This document shows, piece by piece, positions 7,670-15,327 of a DNA stretch of 64,000 nucleotides (within the stretch, counting starts at the first letter, position 1; each line of letters opens with the position of its first letter). The translations under genes were made by a program, and so were the position numbers. The DNA is from Mycobacterium neglectum (GTDB lineage: Bacteria > Actinomycetota > Actinomycetes > Mycobacteriales > Mycobacteriaceae), in NCBI RefSeq assembly GCF_002591975.1, contig NZ_NVQE01000016.1, positions 1-64,000 of the forward strand, written 5' to 3'. Below the pieces are notes generated by a model. It did not search any database. It saw nothing but the letters and a program-made list of their open reading frames with translations, and was not told the DNA's origin.

Positions 7670-10246
7670 TCATCGGCCCGCCCTCAGCCACACGGTATGG
7701 CCGGGCCGACCGTTGTACTCGATGGGTTTCAACTCAACGTCGCCAACATCTACAAGTCGTGCAAGTGCCTCGTCGAAAATCTCTTTGTCAGGCCCAAATT
7801 GTCGTTTCAACTTTGCCTTGGCCTGGCCATTGTTGGCGCGCAACTTCTCTCGAATACGCTCCACAACGCGTGCAATCTTTTTGTCGCGCATCACGTCATC
7901 TTTGACAACCTCGCGCTCGGCATCTCGTCGCCCCATCGCCTGGGCGGTCTTGGTCGCGTTCGACTTCATCGCCTCTAACACGCTTGCGCGGGTTGTCCTC
8001 GATACCGCAAGAATCGTTCCGGCTAGGTCCCAGTCCTCTTCGGTGACTTTGTCGGTGCGCCCGTTCAGCCACATGAGCCCAGCCGCGATCTTCAACCGTG
8101 CGAGCATCGCGTGCGAGTCCAACGCGCCTGCTTCCGAGACCTCGCCGCGCCGTTTCGCTAAGTGCTCGCGCCGAATCGCGTCAACCACGCTCGGCGGCAG
8201 CCCCAGCACATGGAAGGCGGTCTTGTCGGCGGGTTCCTGGAGCTTGTATTGGACGACTGCAAAATTCAGCCGTGTTGACCCCTCGCTGTCACCCGCGTCA
8301 TCCTCGTGCTGGCTCTCGGCGTCAACAGCCGTGGGGTCATCGGGCTGCGACTTGCTAGGCATCGGCCATGCGGGTAGGCGCAGCGGCTCTGGCTCCGCTG
8401 GCGGATCATCCGGTGCATCGGGGTCCGTCGTCGGCAGCCAGATGAACCGTTGCGGCGTCCCTCCGTCCGCATCCTGCAAGAGCGCGCCTCCGCGCCCCGG
8501 CTGTACGCCGACGATCATCGTCATGCGGTATCGGTGCGACATCATCACGACGGCCTTCTCCACGTCAGACCATCCGAACCCAAGCCGCTCACCCATCCAC
8601 GCCTTGCGAAGCTCGGGCATCAAAGTCGAACCGCCGCGGGCGGTTAATGCAGCGAACGTGTCGATTTCGGGCACCGTAAAGATCGCGGTATCCCGCACGT
8701 TGATCTGCTCGGTTTTCTTCTTGTAGGCGTACTGCTTCAGCAGCCCTTCGCCGCTCCCCGGCGTCGCAACAAACGGATACAACTCAGTGATCAGGAAGTC
8801 TTCGGCCACCGCTTCGGACGCACCCTTACCAAAGCCAGACGGCGCCACAAGCGCGACAAACAAATTCAAGCTCGCCTCGGAACCCACTGTCGGCGGCAAC
8901 ACCACATGCGGGGGAATCGTTGCTATTGCCCGCGCCAAGACTGCGCCGAGCACAGACCACGGCCCCACCAGACGCGCTCGTGCGAACGTCCGTAGCCGCT
9001 CCAACTCGGGCCGCGCCGACCAGAATGCCTCTAGCTCAACATCGGCGGCCAACTCAGCTTCGGCTGCACGGTCCTCTAAGCGTTCTGCCCAACCGTCTAC
9101 ATCACACTTATTCGTGTCCACGGCGCACCGGTCGTCCGGTACGCCTAGCGGCTGGCCGTCCTCGTTCACATAGCGCGGCTGGATCTTGCTCAACGCGCCC
9201 AGCACGCTCCGGCCCATCTCGCCGCTGGCTTCCTCCGGTGCGCGCTTGTCTTTTGCACGCTCCCACCAGGTCTGCTCAACCTGCGCTAACGCCCAACTCA
9301 GCCCGGCGTGTCCTTCGGCGGCTAGGTTCAGCAACTCCCAATGCGTATCGGTCAGCCGGTCGTGGCTCGTGGGGCTGGCCTCAATCTCTGCGATGCGCCG
9401 CGCTACAGAACTTTTCATCATCTGGCACGGTTCGGCGTCGAACAGCGGGCGCGCCTTAATCCACTCAACCAATTCATCCGGCGGCAGATCGCTGACCGGG
9501 TCATCACTTCTCAGCAACCCGCCGCAGGTCAGGTGCGTAAACCAGGCCTCGGGCAGCACGGTGACGCGATCTATGGCGGGTAACCCGCCGTCGAATCGCT
9601 CCATGGCGTCTTGGCCAGCCTCGGCAAGCTTCGATGGTGCGCCCCAACACCACTCGTAAATGGCCGGCTGACCATTCATCACCGGCGCATCGGGGTTCGT
9701 GCTCGGGTACGTCGCCATGTAGCGGTGGCGCTCCTGGATGATTTCAATGGCGCTTGCCGCTTTCCCGATGAAGCCATAGCCCTTCGGCACGAGGTACACC
9801 GCGATGCAGCTACCGGTGTCGAGCCGTGCGCCGCTCAGGGCCGTGTCGGGCAACTCACCTAGGTCACATTCAAGGTCGTGCAACTCATCAGCGCCACGCT
9901 TCGGTGGGCCGTCGCCCTTGGCGTAGTTGTCGATGTCAATGCCAACTAGTTCCCAGCCATCAACGTTGTTCCCCGCGTATACAACCGGCAAGTTCGGTGG
10001 CCGATACTCACGCGGAACTTCGGCCAGGCGCAAGGCAATGTTGCCGCTCTTGTGCCCGTTGGCGAGCCAATCTGCAACCTGCTCGTCGGATGGGTATGGT
10101 TTGCCTCCGCCAGTGAAACCTGTTGGTGGCGGCGACTTCTCGTTTTGGGGCAAAGGCAGCGTGCCTAGCCAACCTAGTTCACGGTACTTCGCGGCTGCGC
10201 GCCCGAATGGGCCTAGCGGGCGGGCAACTTTCGCGGGTATACTCAC
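7670..10246 (-). CDS. Prim-pol/helicase-type replication protein (primase plus DUF3987-like ATPase)
   Basis: The GTG at 10246 gives 858 residues; the longest frame extends to 10303 without a better SD. The N-terminal part (about 20-220) resembles the bifunctional primase-polymerase domain: LGWLGTLPLPQNEKSPPP, then the acidic motif ELVGIDIDNYAKGDG (near residue 100) and a later YMATYPS segment. The C-terminal half resembles DUF3987-type primase-associated ATPases with a P-loop APSGFGKGASEA (near residue 469) and an acidic FTVPEID motif. Such proteins initiate and prime replication of plasmids, satellites and integrative elements. The adjacent iterons are a plausible target. A Ser/Asp-rich linker lies around residues 620-660. 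Confidence 0.8.
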   Translation of the reverse strand: MSIPAKVARPLGPFGRAAAKYRELGWLGTLPLPQNEKSPPPTGFTGGGKPYPSDEQVADWLANGHKSGNIALRLAEVPREYRPPNLPVVYAGNNVDGWELVGIDIDNYAKGDGPPKRGADELHDLECDLGELPDTALSGARLDTGSCIAVYLVPKGYGFIGKAASAIEIIQERHRYMATYPSTNPDAPVMNGQPAIYEWCWGAPSKLAEAGQDAMERFDGGLPAIDRVTVLPEAWFTHLTCGGLLRSDDPVSDLPPDELVEWIKARPLFDAEPCQMMKSSVARRIAEIEASPTSHDRLTDTHWELLNLAAEGHAGLSWALAQVEQTWWERAKDKRAPEEASGEMGRSVLGALSKIQPRYVNEDGQPLGVPDDRCAVDTNKCDVDGWAERLEDRAAEAELAADVELEAFWSARPELERLRTFARARLVGPWSVLGAVLARAIATIPPHVVLPPTVGSEASLNLFVALVAPSGFGKGASEAVAEDFLITELYPFVATPGSGEGLLKQYAYKKKTEQINVRDTAIFTVPEIDTFAALTARGGSTLMPELRKAWMGERLGFGWSDVEKAVVMMSHRYRMTMIVGVQPGRGGALLQDADGGTPQRFIWLPTTDPDAPDDPPAEPEPLRLPAWPMPSKSQPDDPTAVDAESQHEDDAGDSEGSTRLNFAVVQYKLQEPADKTAFHVLGLPPSVVDAIRREHLAKRRGEVSEAGALDSHAMLARLKIAAGLMWLNGRTDKVTEEDWDLAGTILAVSRTTRASVLEAMKSNATKTAQAMGRRDAEREVVKDDVMRDKKIARVVERIREKLRANNGQAKAKLKRQFGPDKEIFDEALARLVDVGDVELKPIEYNGRPGHTVWLRAGR

Positions 10247-10326
10247 TAGAGACTCTTTCTTGTTGAAGCAGGTTTGGGGTCCTGCCCCCGGCGCGCCCGC
10301 CAAAGTGTGTCGGGGGCAATCAACGT

Positions 10327-10599
10327 CTAGGGTTGGATTGCAGCAGACTCGCCGCTCACTTCGGCACCAGCGAATGTCACGAGCGATTCAAACCACTCGT
10401 CAATCAGCGCAGGCGTTGTGTAGCGCTTTTTGCCCACTTGGTAGAACTTCAATTGCCCACGGCGAAGCGCATTCTCGATTGCGCGCGGGGCTACATCAAA
10501 ATCTGGGTACTGCGATTCGACGTAATCTTTGATTTCGTCGGTGTAGTCATTCCGGCAGCGGATGCCGCGCCGTCGATCGGCGTTGTGGTTGTGGTCCAC
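10327..10599 (-). CDS. Excisionase-like helix-turn-helix protein
   Basis: The GTG at 10599 has an ideal GGAGG six bases upstream, giving 90 residues and overriding the longer TTG frame to 10641. The C-terminal two thirds look like a winged-helix Xis/MerR-type domain: DFDVAPRAIENALRRGQLKF, YQVGKKRYTTPALIDEWFES. This pattern (helix, turn, basic helix, then a short wing and Trp-containing helix) is usual in actinobacterial excisionases and element regulators. It sits 80 bases upstream of the replication gene, so it may also control replication. Which of the two Xis-like proteins is the true excisionase cannot be told. Confidence 0.65.
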   Translation of the reverse strand: MDHNHNADRRRGIRCRNDYTDEIKDYVESQYPDFDVAPRAIENALRRGQLKFYQVGKKRYTTPALIDEWFESLVTFAGAEVSGESAAIQP

Positions 10600-10700
10600 G
10601 GATTCCTCCAGGGTCAGGGGTCTCCGGTGCTCACGGCACAACCTCCTTCATCGTAATCGCCTGTGGGCGGGTTAGTTCCGTCTTAGCGTACCCGTACCGC

Positions 10701-10745
10701 GCCGTGTTCGCCCGAACGTGTTTCATGTGTTCGGGCGAACACGGC
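10701..10745. terminator. Perfect 17-bp inverted repeat, hairpin terminator or binding site
   Basis: GCCGTGTTCGCCCGAAC (10701-10717) is followed by an 11-base loop and its exact complement (10729-10745). It begins 15 bases after the stop of the 96-residue gene at 10760 and precedes the excisionase-like gene. A hairpin this stable could end transcription, although no U-tract follows, as is common in mycobacteria. A regulator or replication-protein site is equally possible. Confidence 0.5.
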
Positions 10746-10759
10746 TGCGCGGCTTAGGG

Positions 10760-11050
10760 TTACGCATTCATCGGCTGCACCTTGTGCTTTTTGAGGTACT
10801 GGCGCCAGGCCTTAGCCATTTTCTTCTCGCCGAACCCGTACGTCTCATACGTGCCCCACAAACCGCCGAACCATAGGAACGAATGAATGCGGCCGAATGT
10901 GTCGGCGTCGATGTTCTCGATGCCGTTGCGGATCGCAGCCTCGATGACGGGGGCCCACTCGGGGTTGGCCCGCCAGGCAGCGTCACGGTCGATGATCATG
11001 CCGCGCAGAGTGCACAGCTTGCTCGCATCGATCTGCCACTGCGCGCTCAT
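10760..11050 (-). CDS. Hypothetical 96-residue element protein
   Basis: The ATG at 11050 overlaps the preceding stop as ATGA. The protein starts MSAQWQIDASKLCTLRGMII and ends with the basic stretch KMAKAWRQYLKKHKVQ. It is probably alpha-helical, with an aromatic-rich centre (IHSFLWFGGLWGTYETYGFG). I recognise no family. The translational coupling to its upstream neighbour suggests the two products act together. Confidence 0.6.
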   Translation of the reverse strand: MSAQWQIDASKLCTLRGMIIDRDAAWRANPEWAPVIEAAIRNGIENIDADTFGRIHSFLWFGGLWGTYETYGFGEKKMAKAWRQYLKKHKVQPMNA

Positions 11051-11526
11051 GATTCGACCTTGAAGTCGTAGCCCAAGGTCCGCAGCGAAAGGACCAGGAG
11101 ATTGACAAGTTCATCTGCACGGTCGTCGGACTCCCCGGCCTCGGTCAGCATCTTGTCGAGCCGCGCCTTGACGCGATCAACCCACTGGTTCACATCCGGT
11201 GACCCGTCCTTGCGGCGCTTGATCAGTTCCTCACGGATGATGCGCCGCCACGATCCGCCGCAACGTGTGCACGCGGCCTCAACTTCGGTTTGAGTCTTGA
11301 ACTTGTCGGCAAGCTGCATCCGCCGGGTGATCTCCGACGCTTCCAACACGAAGGTGTCGGCGATGTCGGCCCGCATGCCGTTCGGCAGCTGCTTCTTATC
11401 ACCGCGTTCCGCTACGAGCAGCTTCCCGAACTCCCAACGGTCCAGTATGTTTTCGGTCCCGCTCTTGATGATCTTGTCCTGAATGGGCCTAAGCTCCAAC
11501 AAGATTCCCGAAATGTCGTTCGACAT
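11047..11526 (-). CDS. Hypothetical protein, DUF3102-like DNA-associated type
   Basis: The ATG at 11526 has GGAGG five bases upstream and gives 159 residues; the longer frame to 11649 reads through this SD and is rejected. The body has the pattern WEFGKLLVAERGDKKQLPNG, then SEITRRMQLADKFKTQTEVE and SWRRIIREEL, which resembles phage/plasmid proteins of the DUF3102 kind that often carry a helix-turn-helix. Two Cys (ACTRCGG) might bind metal. The first gene after a 345-base non-coding stretch with palindromes, it is probably read from a promoter there. Confidence 0.55.
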   Translation of the reverse strand: MSNDISGILLELRPIQDKIIKSGTENILDRWEFGKLLVAERGDKKQLPNGMRADIADTFVLEASEITRRMQLADKFKTQTEVEAACTRCGGSWRRIIREELIKRRKDGSPDVNQWVDRVKARLDKMLTEAGESDDRADELVNLLVLSLRTLGYDFKVES

Positions 11527-11871
11527 GATTCCTCCATAGGTTGGCGTTTTGCTTTGAAAGGCCAACGGAGGCAAAGACAAAATTAGCGCACAACCGAAGG
11601 CCTGCCCTTGCTTGTGAAGGACGAACCATCGATGTGCGCTCTTGGGCATCGGCTGCCGGGATGAGAGCTACCCGACTCGGTCGGGTTCCAGACCTCGCCA
11701 TCGCTGCGGGTCTGAGCACCACCAGTTTACGTTGGTCCACGGCTACTTTGCAACGGTCTAGCAAATCGCACATGTGTTCGATAGAGAGGGTCAAGTTGTG
11801 CACGCGTCCACAACTTTCTACGGTTGCCAGGCCCCGGTCAACGCTCTTATCGGCCCGGTGCTCGGCATCGC
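11527..11871. promoter_or_regulatory. 345-base non-coding region with two operator-like palindromes
   Basis: No convincing gene is seen on either strand. The stretch holds ACCCGAC-TCG-GTCGGGT (11670-11686, 7-bp arms) and AAGTTGTG-8-CACAACTT (11793-11816, 8-bp arms), both suited to dimeric regulators. It separates the minus-strand genes ending at 11872 from the one starting at 11526, so a promoter for 11526-10760 is likely here. Candidate frames across it have poor composition and no SD. Confidence 0.45.
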
Positions 11872-12603
11872 CTACGGGCCAGGCGGGGTGCTCGGGCGGT
11901 GGCGCTTACGCCACCCCGGGTGAGCTCGGCGGAACGACTCAAGCAGCGCCTCCATGCATGACTCGCAGATGCTCAGGACGTAGATGTGTTGCCCTAGTGC
12001 AACGGGGACCAGCTGCTTGTTGCCAGCGAAAGGGTTCTCACAACCATCCGGCAAACGCATGTCGCAGGGCGCAAACGTGCAATCGCGCTTGGCGTCCTTC
12101 ATGAAGGTGTCAAAGTCGTAATCAGCCCCGTAGTCGGGCATACCTACCTCGGGTGCATGACGTTCACGCGGGAGCACCCCGCCAGCGGTCCCGCCCCGCA
12201 AGACATACACCTTTTCTGGCTTGGCCACTACGGTCCCCAGGGGCACCGTCTGGTGGGCGGGGTTGTCGGGGTCGAAGGCCGGCCAGCCGTTGGCTTCGTC
12301 GTGCTTGTTGCGGTCGTCGTAGTAGTGCACGATGCCCTCACCGTGGCGGGAGTCGCGTGCCTGGGCCTCACGCAGTCGCGCTCGCGCCTGATAGACGCGG
12401 TCACGGAGTTCTGTTGGTAGCTCCCAGTTGATCCACTCCAGCCCGTTGGCCTCGTTGTACTGCTCAACTGCCGCCCGCGCTTCCCGTATCGCGCGCTCAT
12501 GCTGCTCAGCCTCGGCGGTGATCGCCGCGTTCTCCAACGTTGGCTCAAGGTCGATGTACTTGCGGCGCAGCATTTCGGCGCGCTCTGGGTCGATGTCGGT
12601 CAT
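11872..12603 (-). CDS. Hypothetical 243-residue element protein
   Basis: The ATG at 12603 overlaps the preceding stop as ATGA. The N-terminal 90 residues are a charged helix rich in Glu/Ala/Arg (AEMLRRKYIDLEPTLENAAI, AEQHERAIREARAAVEQYNE), likely a coiled coil. The C-terminal half has spaced cysteines (CTFAPCDMRLPDGCENPFAG, then LSICESCMEALL) that could form a zinc-binding site. The last residues are basic (GWRKRHRPS). No known family is recognised. It is the second gene of the leftward transcript that starts at the Xis-like gene. Confidence 0.55.
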   Translation of the reverse strand: MTDIDPERAEMLRRKYIDLEPTLENAAITAEAEQHERAIREARAAVEQYNEANGLEWINWELPTELRDRVYQARARLREAQARDSRHGEGIVHYYDDRNKHDEANGWPAFDPDNPAHQTVPLGTVVAKPEKVYVLRGGTAGGVLPRERHAPEVGMPDYGADYDFDTFMKDAKRDCTFAPCDMRLPDGCENPFAGNKQLVPVALGQHIYVLSICESCMEALLESFRRAHPGWRKRHRPSTPPGP

Positions 12604-12881
12604 GATTGCTCATACCACCTTGTGCTCGTCGTAGGCGTCGGCTGACGGTGTTGAGAGGTAAGCCAGGTCCACAGATCGTGCGTGCTGAAGTGCATCGCAT
12701 GGCCGATCCACGTATGCGGGATGCTGTTCTTCTTCGCCTGGTTTTTGAAGAAATTCCAAGACATCGCTACACCCGCTGCCTCGACGATCCATTGGTGTGC
12801 TGCAACCTTGCCTTTGATCGTCGGCGAATGCGACAAAGCCAAACCGTCTGGCGGGTTCGGCGCGAACGTTGTCACTGCCAC
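12600..12881 (-). CDS. Second excisionase-like winged-helix protein
   Basis: The GTG at 12881 has GGGAGG about eight bases upstream. The C-terminal half of this 93-residue protein matches the excisionase/MerR-type pattern: NFFKNQAKKNSIPHTWIGHA followed by MHFSTHDLWTWLTSQ, comparable to the IPHTRIGRRVRFT-DEDL pattern of many Xis proteins. The N-terminal third is Pro-rich. It is the first gene of the leftward operon and faces the capsid gene across a 168-base gap. That position suits a switch between leftward (replication/excision) and rightward (capsid) transcription, but this is inference. Confidence 0.6.
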   Translation of the reverse strand: MAVTTFAPNPPDGLALSHSPTIKGKVAAHQWIVEAAGVAMSWNFFKNQAKKNSIPHTWIGHAMHFSTHDLWTWLTSQHRQPTPTTSTRWYEQS

Positions 12882-13049
12882 TTTACCGCCCTCCCTTCAT
12901 AATTCGCGTCTACTTCGATCCTACCCGGTCCCGACGTTTTCGCCGCCCGGTAGCGCCCTCGCTAGCCACACATGCGGCTTTAGCTCAGCGCGACAACGCA
13001 TCTCCGGCGTAGGGTCTCCGCTAAAGCACTAGAGCAGAGAGGCCGAAAG
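12882..13049. promoter_or_regulatory. Divergent promoter region between leftward and rightward element operons
   Basis: This 168-base gap separates the minus-strand Xis-like gene (start 12881) from the plus-strand capsid gene (start 13050), so it should hold both promoters. GCTTTAGC (about 12970) and GCTAAAGC (about 13020) form an 8-bp inverted repeat roughly 45 bases apart. GAGAGG precedes the capsid ATG by eight bases. No sigma-factor boxes can be called with confidence. Confidence 0.45.
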
Positions 13050-14195
13050 ATGGCGAAGCAACTATTCCGCGTATGGGGCGGCGAAGGCAACAGGCACGGA
13101 ACTGCCACGCGCGGAGACGTCTTGGTGAACCGTCTCAACGACGGGACGAGCCTTGAGGATGTCTGGCTGGAAATCAACGACGCACTTTCGTTGTACAACG
13201 CCCAGAAGTCTGCACTTGCAGGACTACTCGCCTTCAGAACCGCCAACGTAGCCGACGCCATCCCCCAGGGCCAGGAAGTGCCTCTCCTGGAGGAAGCTAC
13301 GGAATTCGGTACCCCCGTTGGCATTTCAGATCCGTCTTACCTAACTCTTGGTTACGGCTGGAAAGATTTTGACATAGCCAGCCGTATGTCGTGGCGCTAT
13401 TTGCGCGAGGCCGACAGCGAGCAGGTAACCAACCGGGTGGCCCGTATTATCGCTGGTGACAATCAGCTGGTCAATGGCTCGATCCTTCAGAGACTTCTCG
13501 ATCCCACTGTGCGCGTGAATGATTGGGGTCACAACTGCTATGGGTTGTACAACGGCGATATGAAACCGCCGGATTACATTGGCAAAACCTTCGACTCGAC
13601 GCACAAGCACTACCTCACGACTACGACGACAACGCTCGACAGCCTCCATGTCGAGGCCGGGATCAACCATGTGCGCGAGCACGGGTACGGGGTTCAGACC
13701 GGGCGGTTCGTGCTGTTGATGAATCCGGCAGACGTGCAGACCTCGCTGATTACGTCGTGGCGCGCGGGCAAGGAGTACCGCACTGGCGGCCCGTTGCCCA
13801 AGTACGACTTCATCGTCAGCAGCAACGCACCCGCCCGTATCACACACGAGCATGTGGAGGGCGCTGCACCGCCGCCCGACTATCTCGGCCAGCCGGTCCT
13901 GGGGTCGTATGGTTCAGCATTGCTGATCGAAAGCTACTTCGTGCCAGCGGGTTATGTGATCATTGCCGCTACGGGCGGCGCCAACGGCAGCGACAACGTG
14001 GTGGGGTTCCGCGAGCACAAGAATCCCGCCTATCGTGGACTTCGCGTGATCCCTGGCGTCGGGCCGTATCCCATCCAGGAACACTTTTACGCTCGCGGGT
14101 TCGGTACTGGTGTTCGACACCGGGGCGCAGCGGTCGCCATTCAAATCACCGGGTCGGCCAGCTACACCGCGCCTGTCATGACGGTTCACAGGTAA
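13050..14195 (+). CDS. Phage major capsid-like protein
   Basis: This 381-residue protein resembles the major capsid family of actinobacterial phages. Matching blocks are the N-terminal helix LEDVWLEINDALSLYNAQKS, FGTPVGISDPSYLTLGYGWK with DFDIASRMSWRYLREADSEQ, the loop PPDYIGKTFDSTHKHYLTTT, the domain GYGVQTGRFVLLMNPADV, and the C-terminal AGYVIIAATGGANGSDNVVG, REHKNPAYRGLRVIPG and ARGFGTGVRHRGAAV. The HK97 fold is inferred from family knowledge. Length is normal for a full-length coat protein and the frame is intact. No protease, scaffold or portal gene accompanies it, so any shell would need helper parts or would self-assemble like an encapsulin. Confidence 0.82.
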   Translation: MAKQLFRVWGGEGNRHGTATRGDVLVNRLNDGTSLEDVWLEINDALSLYNAQKSALAGLLAFRTANVADAIPQGQEVPLLEEATEFGTPVGISDPSYLTLGYGWKDFDIASRMSWRYLREADSEQVTNRVARIIAGDNQLVNGSILQRLLDPTVRVNDWGHNCYGLYNGDMKPPDYIGKTFDSTHKHYLTTTTTTLDSLHVEAGINHVREHGYGVQTGRFVLLMNPADVQTSLITSWRAGKEYRTGGPLPKYDFIVSSNAPARITHEHVEGAAPPPDYLGQPVLGSYGSALLIESYFVPAGYVIIAATGGANGSDNVVGFREHKNPAYRGLRVIPGVGPYPIQEHFYARGFGTGVRHRGAAVAIQITGSASYTAPVMTVHR

Positions 14196-14200
14196 CCACG

Positions 14201-14437
14201 ATGGGCTTCAACGAAAAGTGGTACGGCGACAAAGAGCACGCTAAGGGTGCAGACGATTGTGGCGCAACAGAATTCGGTTTTGGTCCCGGCCCCGTGCCAC
14301 CTGGCAAGGAACTCGCCCCGCCCAGTGAGGGTGGGCAGTACGTCGGGCGGTCACCAGATATGGTCGACCCACCCCGAGGCCGGTACCGGCGTAGCGGCGC
14401 GCCACGGGGTTATGCCGGTGATCAGATTGCCCATTGA
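14201..14437 (+). CDS. 78-residue hypothetical protein of the capsid operon
   Basis: The ATG at 14201 lies five bases after the capsid stop and the frame overlaps the next gene by 26 bases. The product is Gly/Pro-rich and probably flexible (starts MGFNEKWYGDKEHAKGADD, ends RGYAGDQIAH). I recognise no family. Its position directly behind the capsid gene suggests a small structural or decoration role, unproven. Confidence 0.55.
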   Translation: MGFNEKWYGDKEHAKGADDCGATEFGFGPGPVPPGKELAPPSEGGQYVGRSPDMVDPPRGRYRRSGAPRGYAGDQIAH

Positions 14438-14831
14438 GCCGACGCACGGCTGGCGTTGGTACAGGGTCGAGAACAACAGGCTGTACTCGCCGATTGTTGG
14501 CCGAATCCCACTGCCCCGCAACGGCGTTTTAGACCAGGTGTACTTTATCCCACGCGCCGAGCACATCTGGTCAACAGCCATGATGATTGCGCACCAGAAG
14601 TGGTACAGCTTCGCGCTCACCTTCGGCACTGTCCAAGGCCCATTTGAAGATGACCCCACGATGCCACGTACCGGCTCGCTGAAATCCACCCGCTACCAGG
14701 CACTTGCGATCCTGGCGTCGGCGGGTTCCATTGACCCTCAACACTACGACATGCCTGTCGTGGACGGCCTGCTGTCCGAGGACTTGCTGCTAGCGGTCGA
14801 ACGAGAGCACGAGTTTGTCCATGGATCCTAG
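14412..14831 (+). CDS. Hypothetical protein, first of a tandem paralogue pair
   Basis: The ATG at 14412 gives 139 residues; the longest frame starts at 14247 antisense-like sequence and is not favoured. Conserved features shared with the next gene are GWRWYRVENNRLYSPIVG, then RIPLPRNGVLDQVYFIP, FALTFGTVQGPFEDD and STRYQALAIL. A related general plan (GWR-x-Y...SP...Y...G.V) is common in actinobacterial phage proteins of unknown function. The gene overlaps both neighbours (26 and 11 bases), which suggests coupled synthesis with the capsid genes. Confidence 0.65.
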   Translation: MPVIRLPIEPTHGWRWYRVENNRLYSPIVGRIPLPRNGVLDQVYFIPRAEHIWSTAMMIAHQKWYSFALTFGTVQGPFEDDPTMPRTGSLKSTRYQALAILASAGSIDPQHYDMPVVDGLLSEDLLLAVEREHEFVHGS

Positions 14832-15327
14832 ATATGGCTGGCGTTGTTACACGGTGGATGGCAATCGCTTGGTGTCGCCGTGGATTGGTCGAATACCGCT
14901 GCCGCGCAACGGTGTATTAGACGGCGTGTATTTCATGCCGCTTACAATCGACATCAAGCGGACGGCCAACTGGTGCAAGTGGGGCTCGTGGGTTGGCGGC
15001 GACTTCGCCACTACCTTCGCGTTGACCTTCGGTCGGGTGCACGGGCCATTCGAGCAAGACTACGGCTACGTTGAGCCGAGCATCACATCCATGAGATGCG
15101 CTCGGTACGAAGCGCTTGCCATTGTTTGCCCCGTCAGCCCAGAGAGATTTGTTGGCGCATATGCCCTTCCCGTCGTGCAGGGGCTCGACCTAACAACCTT
15201 GGCGGCGGTAGAGCGTGCATTCGGGCAACCCGCTGCTTCTCCGATGGCGCAGGTGCGCGAGGCCATTAAGTCCCAACAGCGGGCCACTATGACGGCTTGC
15301 GGCGTGCTGGCAGGCCGGGCACCGTAA
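14821..15327 (+). CDS. Hypothetical protein, second of a tandem paralogue pair
   Basis: The ATG at 14821 (a TTG at 14815 is also in frame) gives 168 residues. It repeats the plan of the preceding protein: RYGWRCYTVDGNRLVSP, GRIPLPRNGVLDGVYFMP, FALTFGRVHGPFEQD and RCARYEALAI. It adds about 30 residues at the C-terminus with a helix REAIKSQQRATM. Near identity over RIPLPRNGVLDxVYF shows origin by duplication. It overlaps the phosphatase start as TAATG, so the phosphatase is likely translated by re-initiation. Confidence 0.65.
   Translation: MDPRYGWRCYTVDGNRLVSPWIGRIPLPRNGVLDGVYFMPLTIDIKRTANWCKWGSWVGGDFATTFALTFGRVHGPFEQDYGYVEPSITSMRCARYEALAIVCPVSPERFVGAYALPVVQGLDLTTLAAVERAFGQPAASPMAQVREAIKSQQRATMTACGVLAGRAP

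Noticed and set aside
11489..12104. Frames on both strands across the 345-base element gap (e.g. 11489-11803 minus, 11541-12104 plus)
   Set aside because: No SD, poor residue composition and overlap with the start of the 159-aa gene or the 3' end of the 243-aa gene; a weak helix-turn-helix-like run (VPDLAIAAGLSTTSLR) is not enough.
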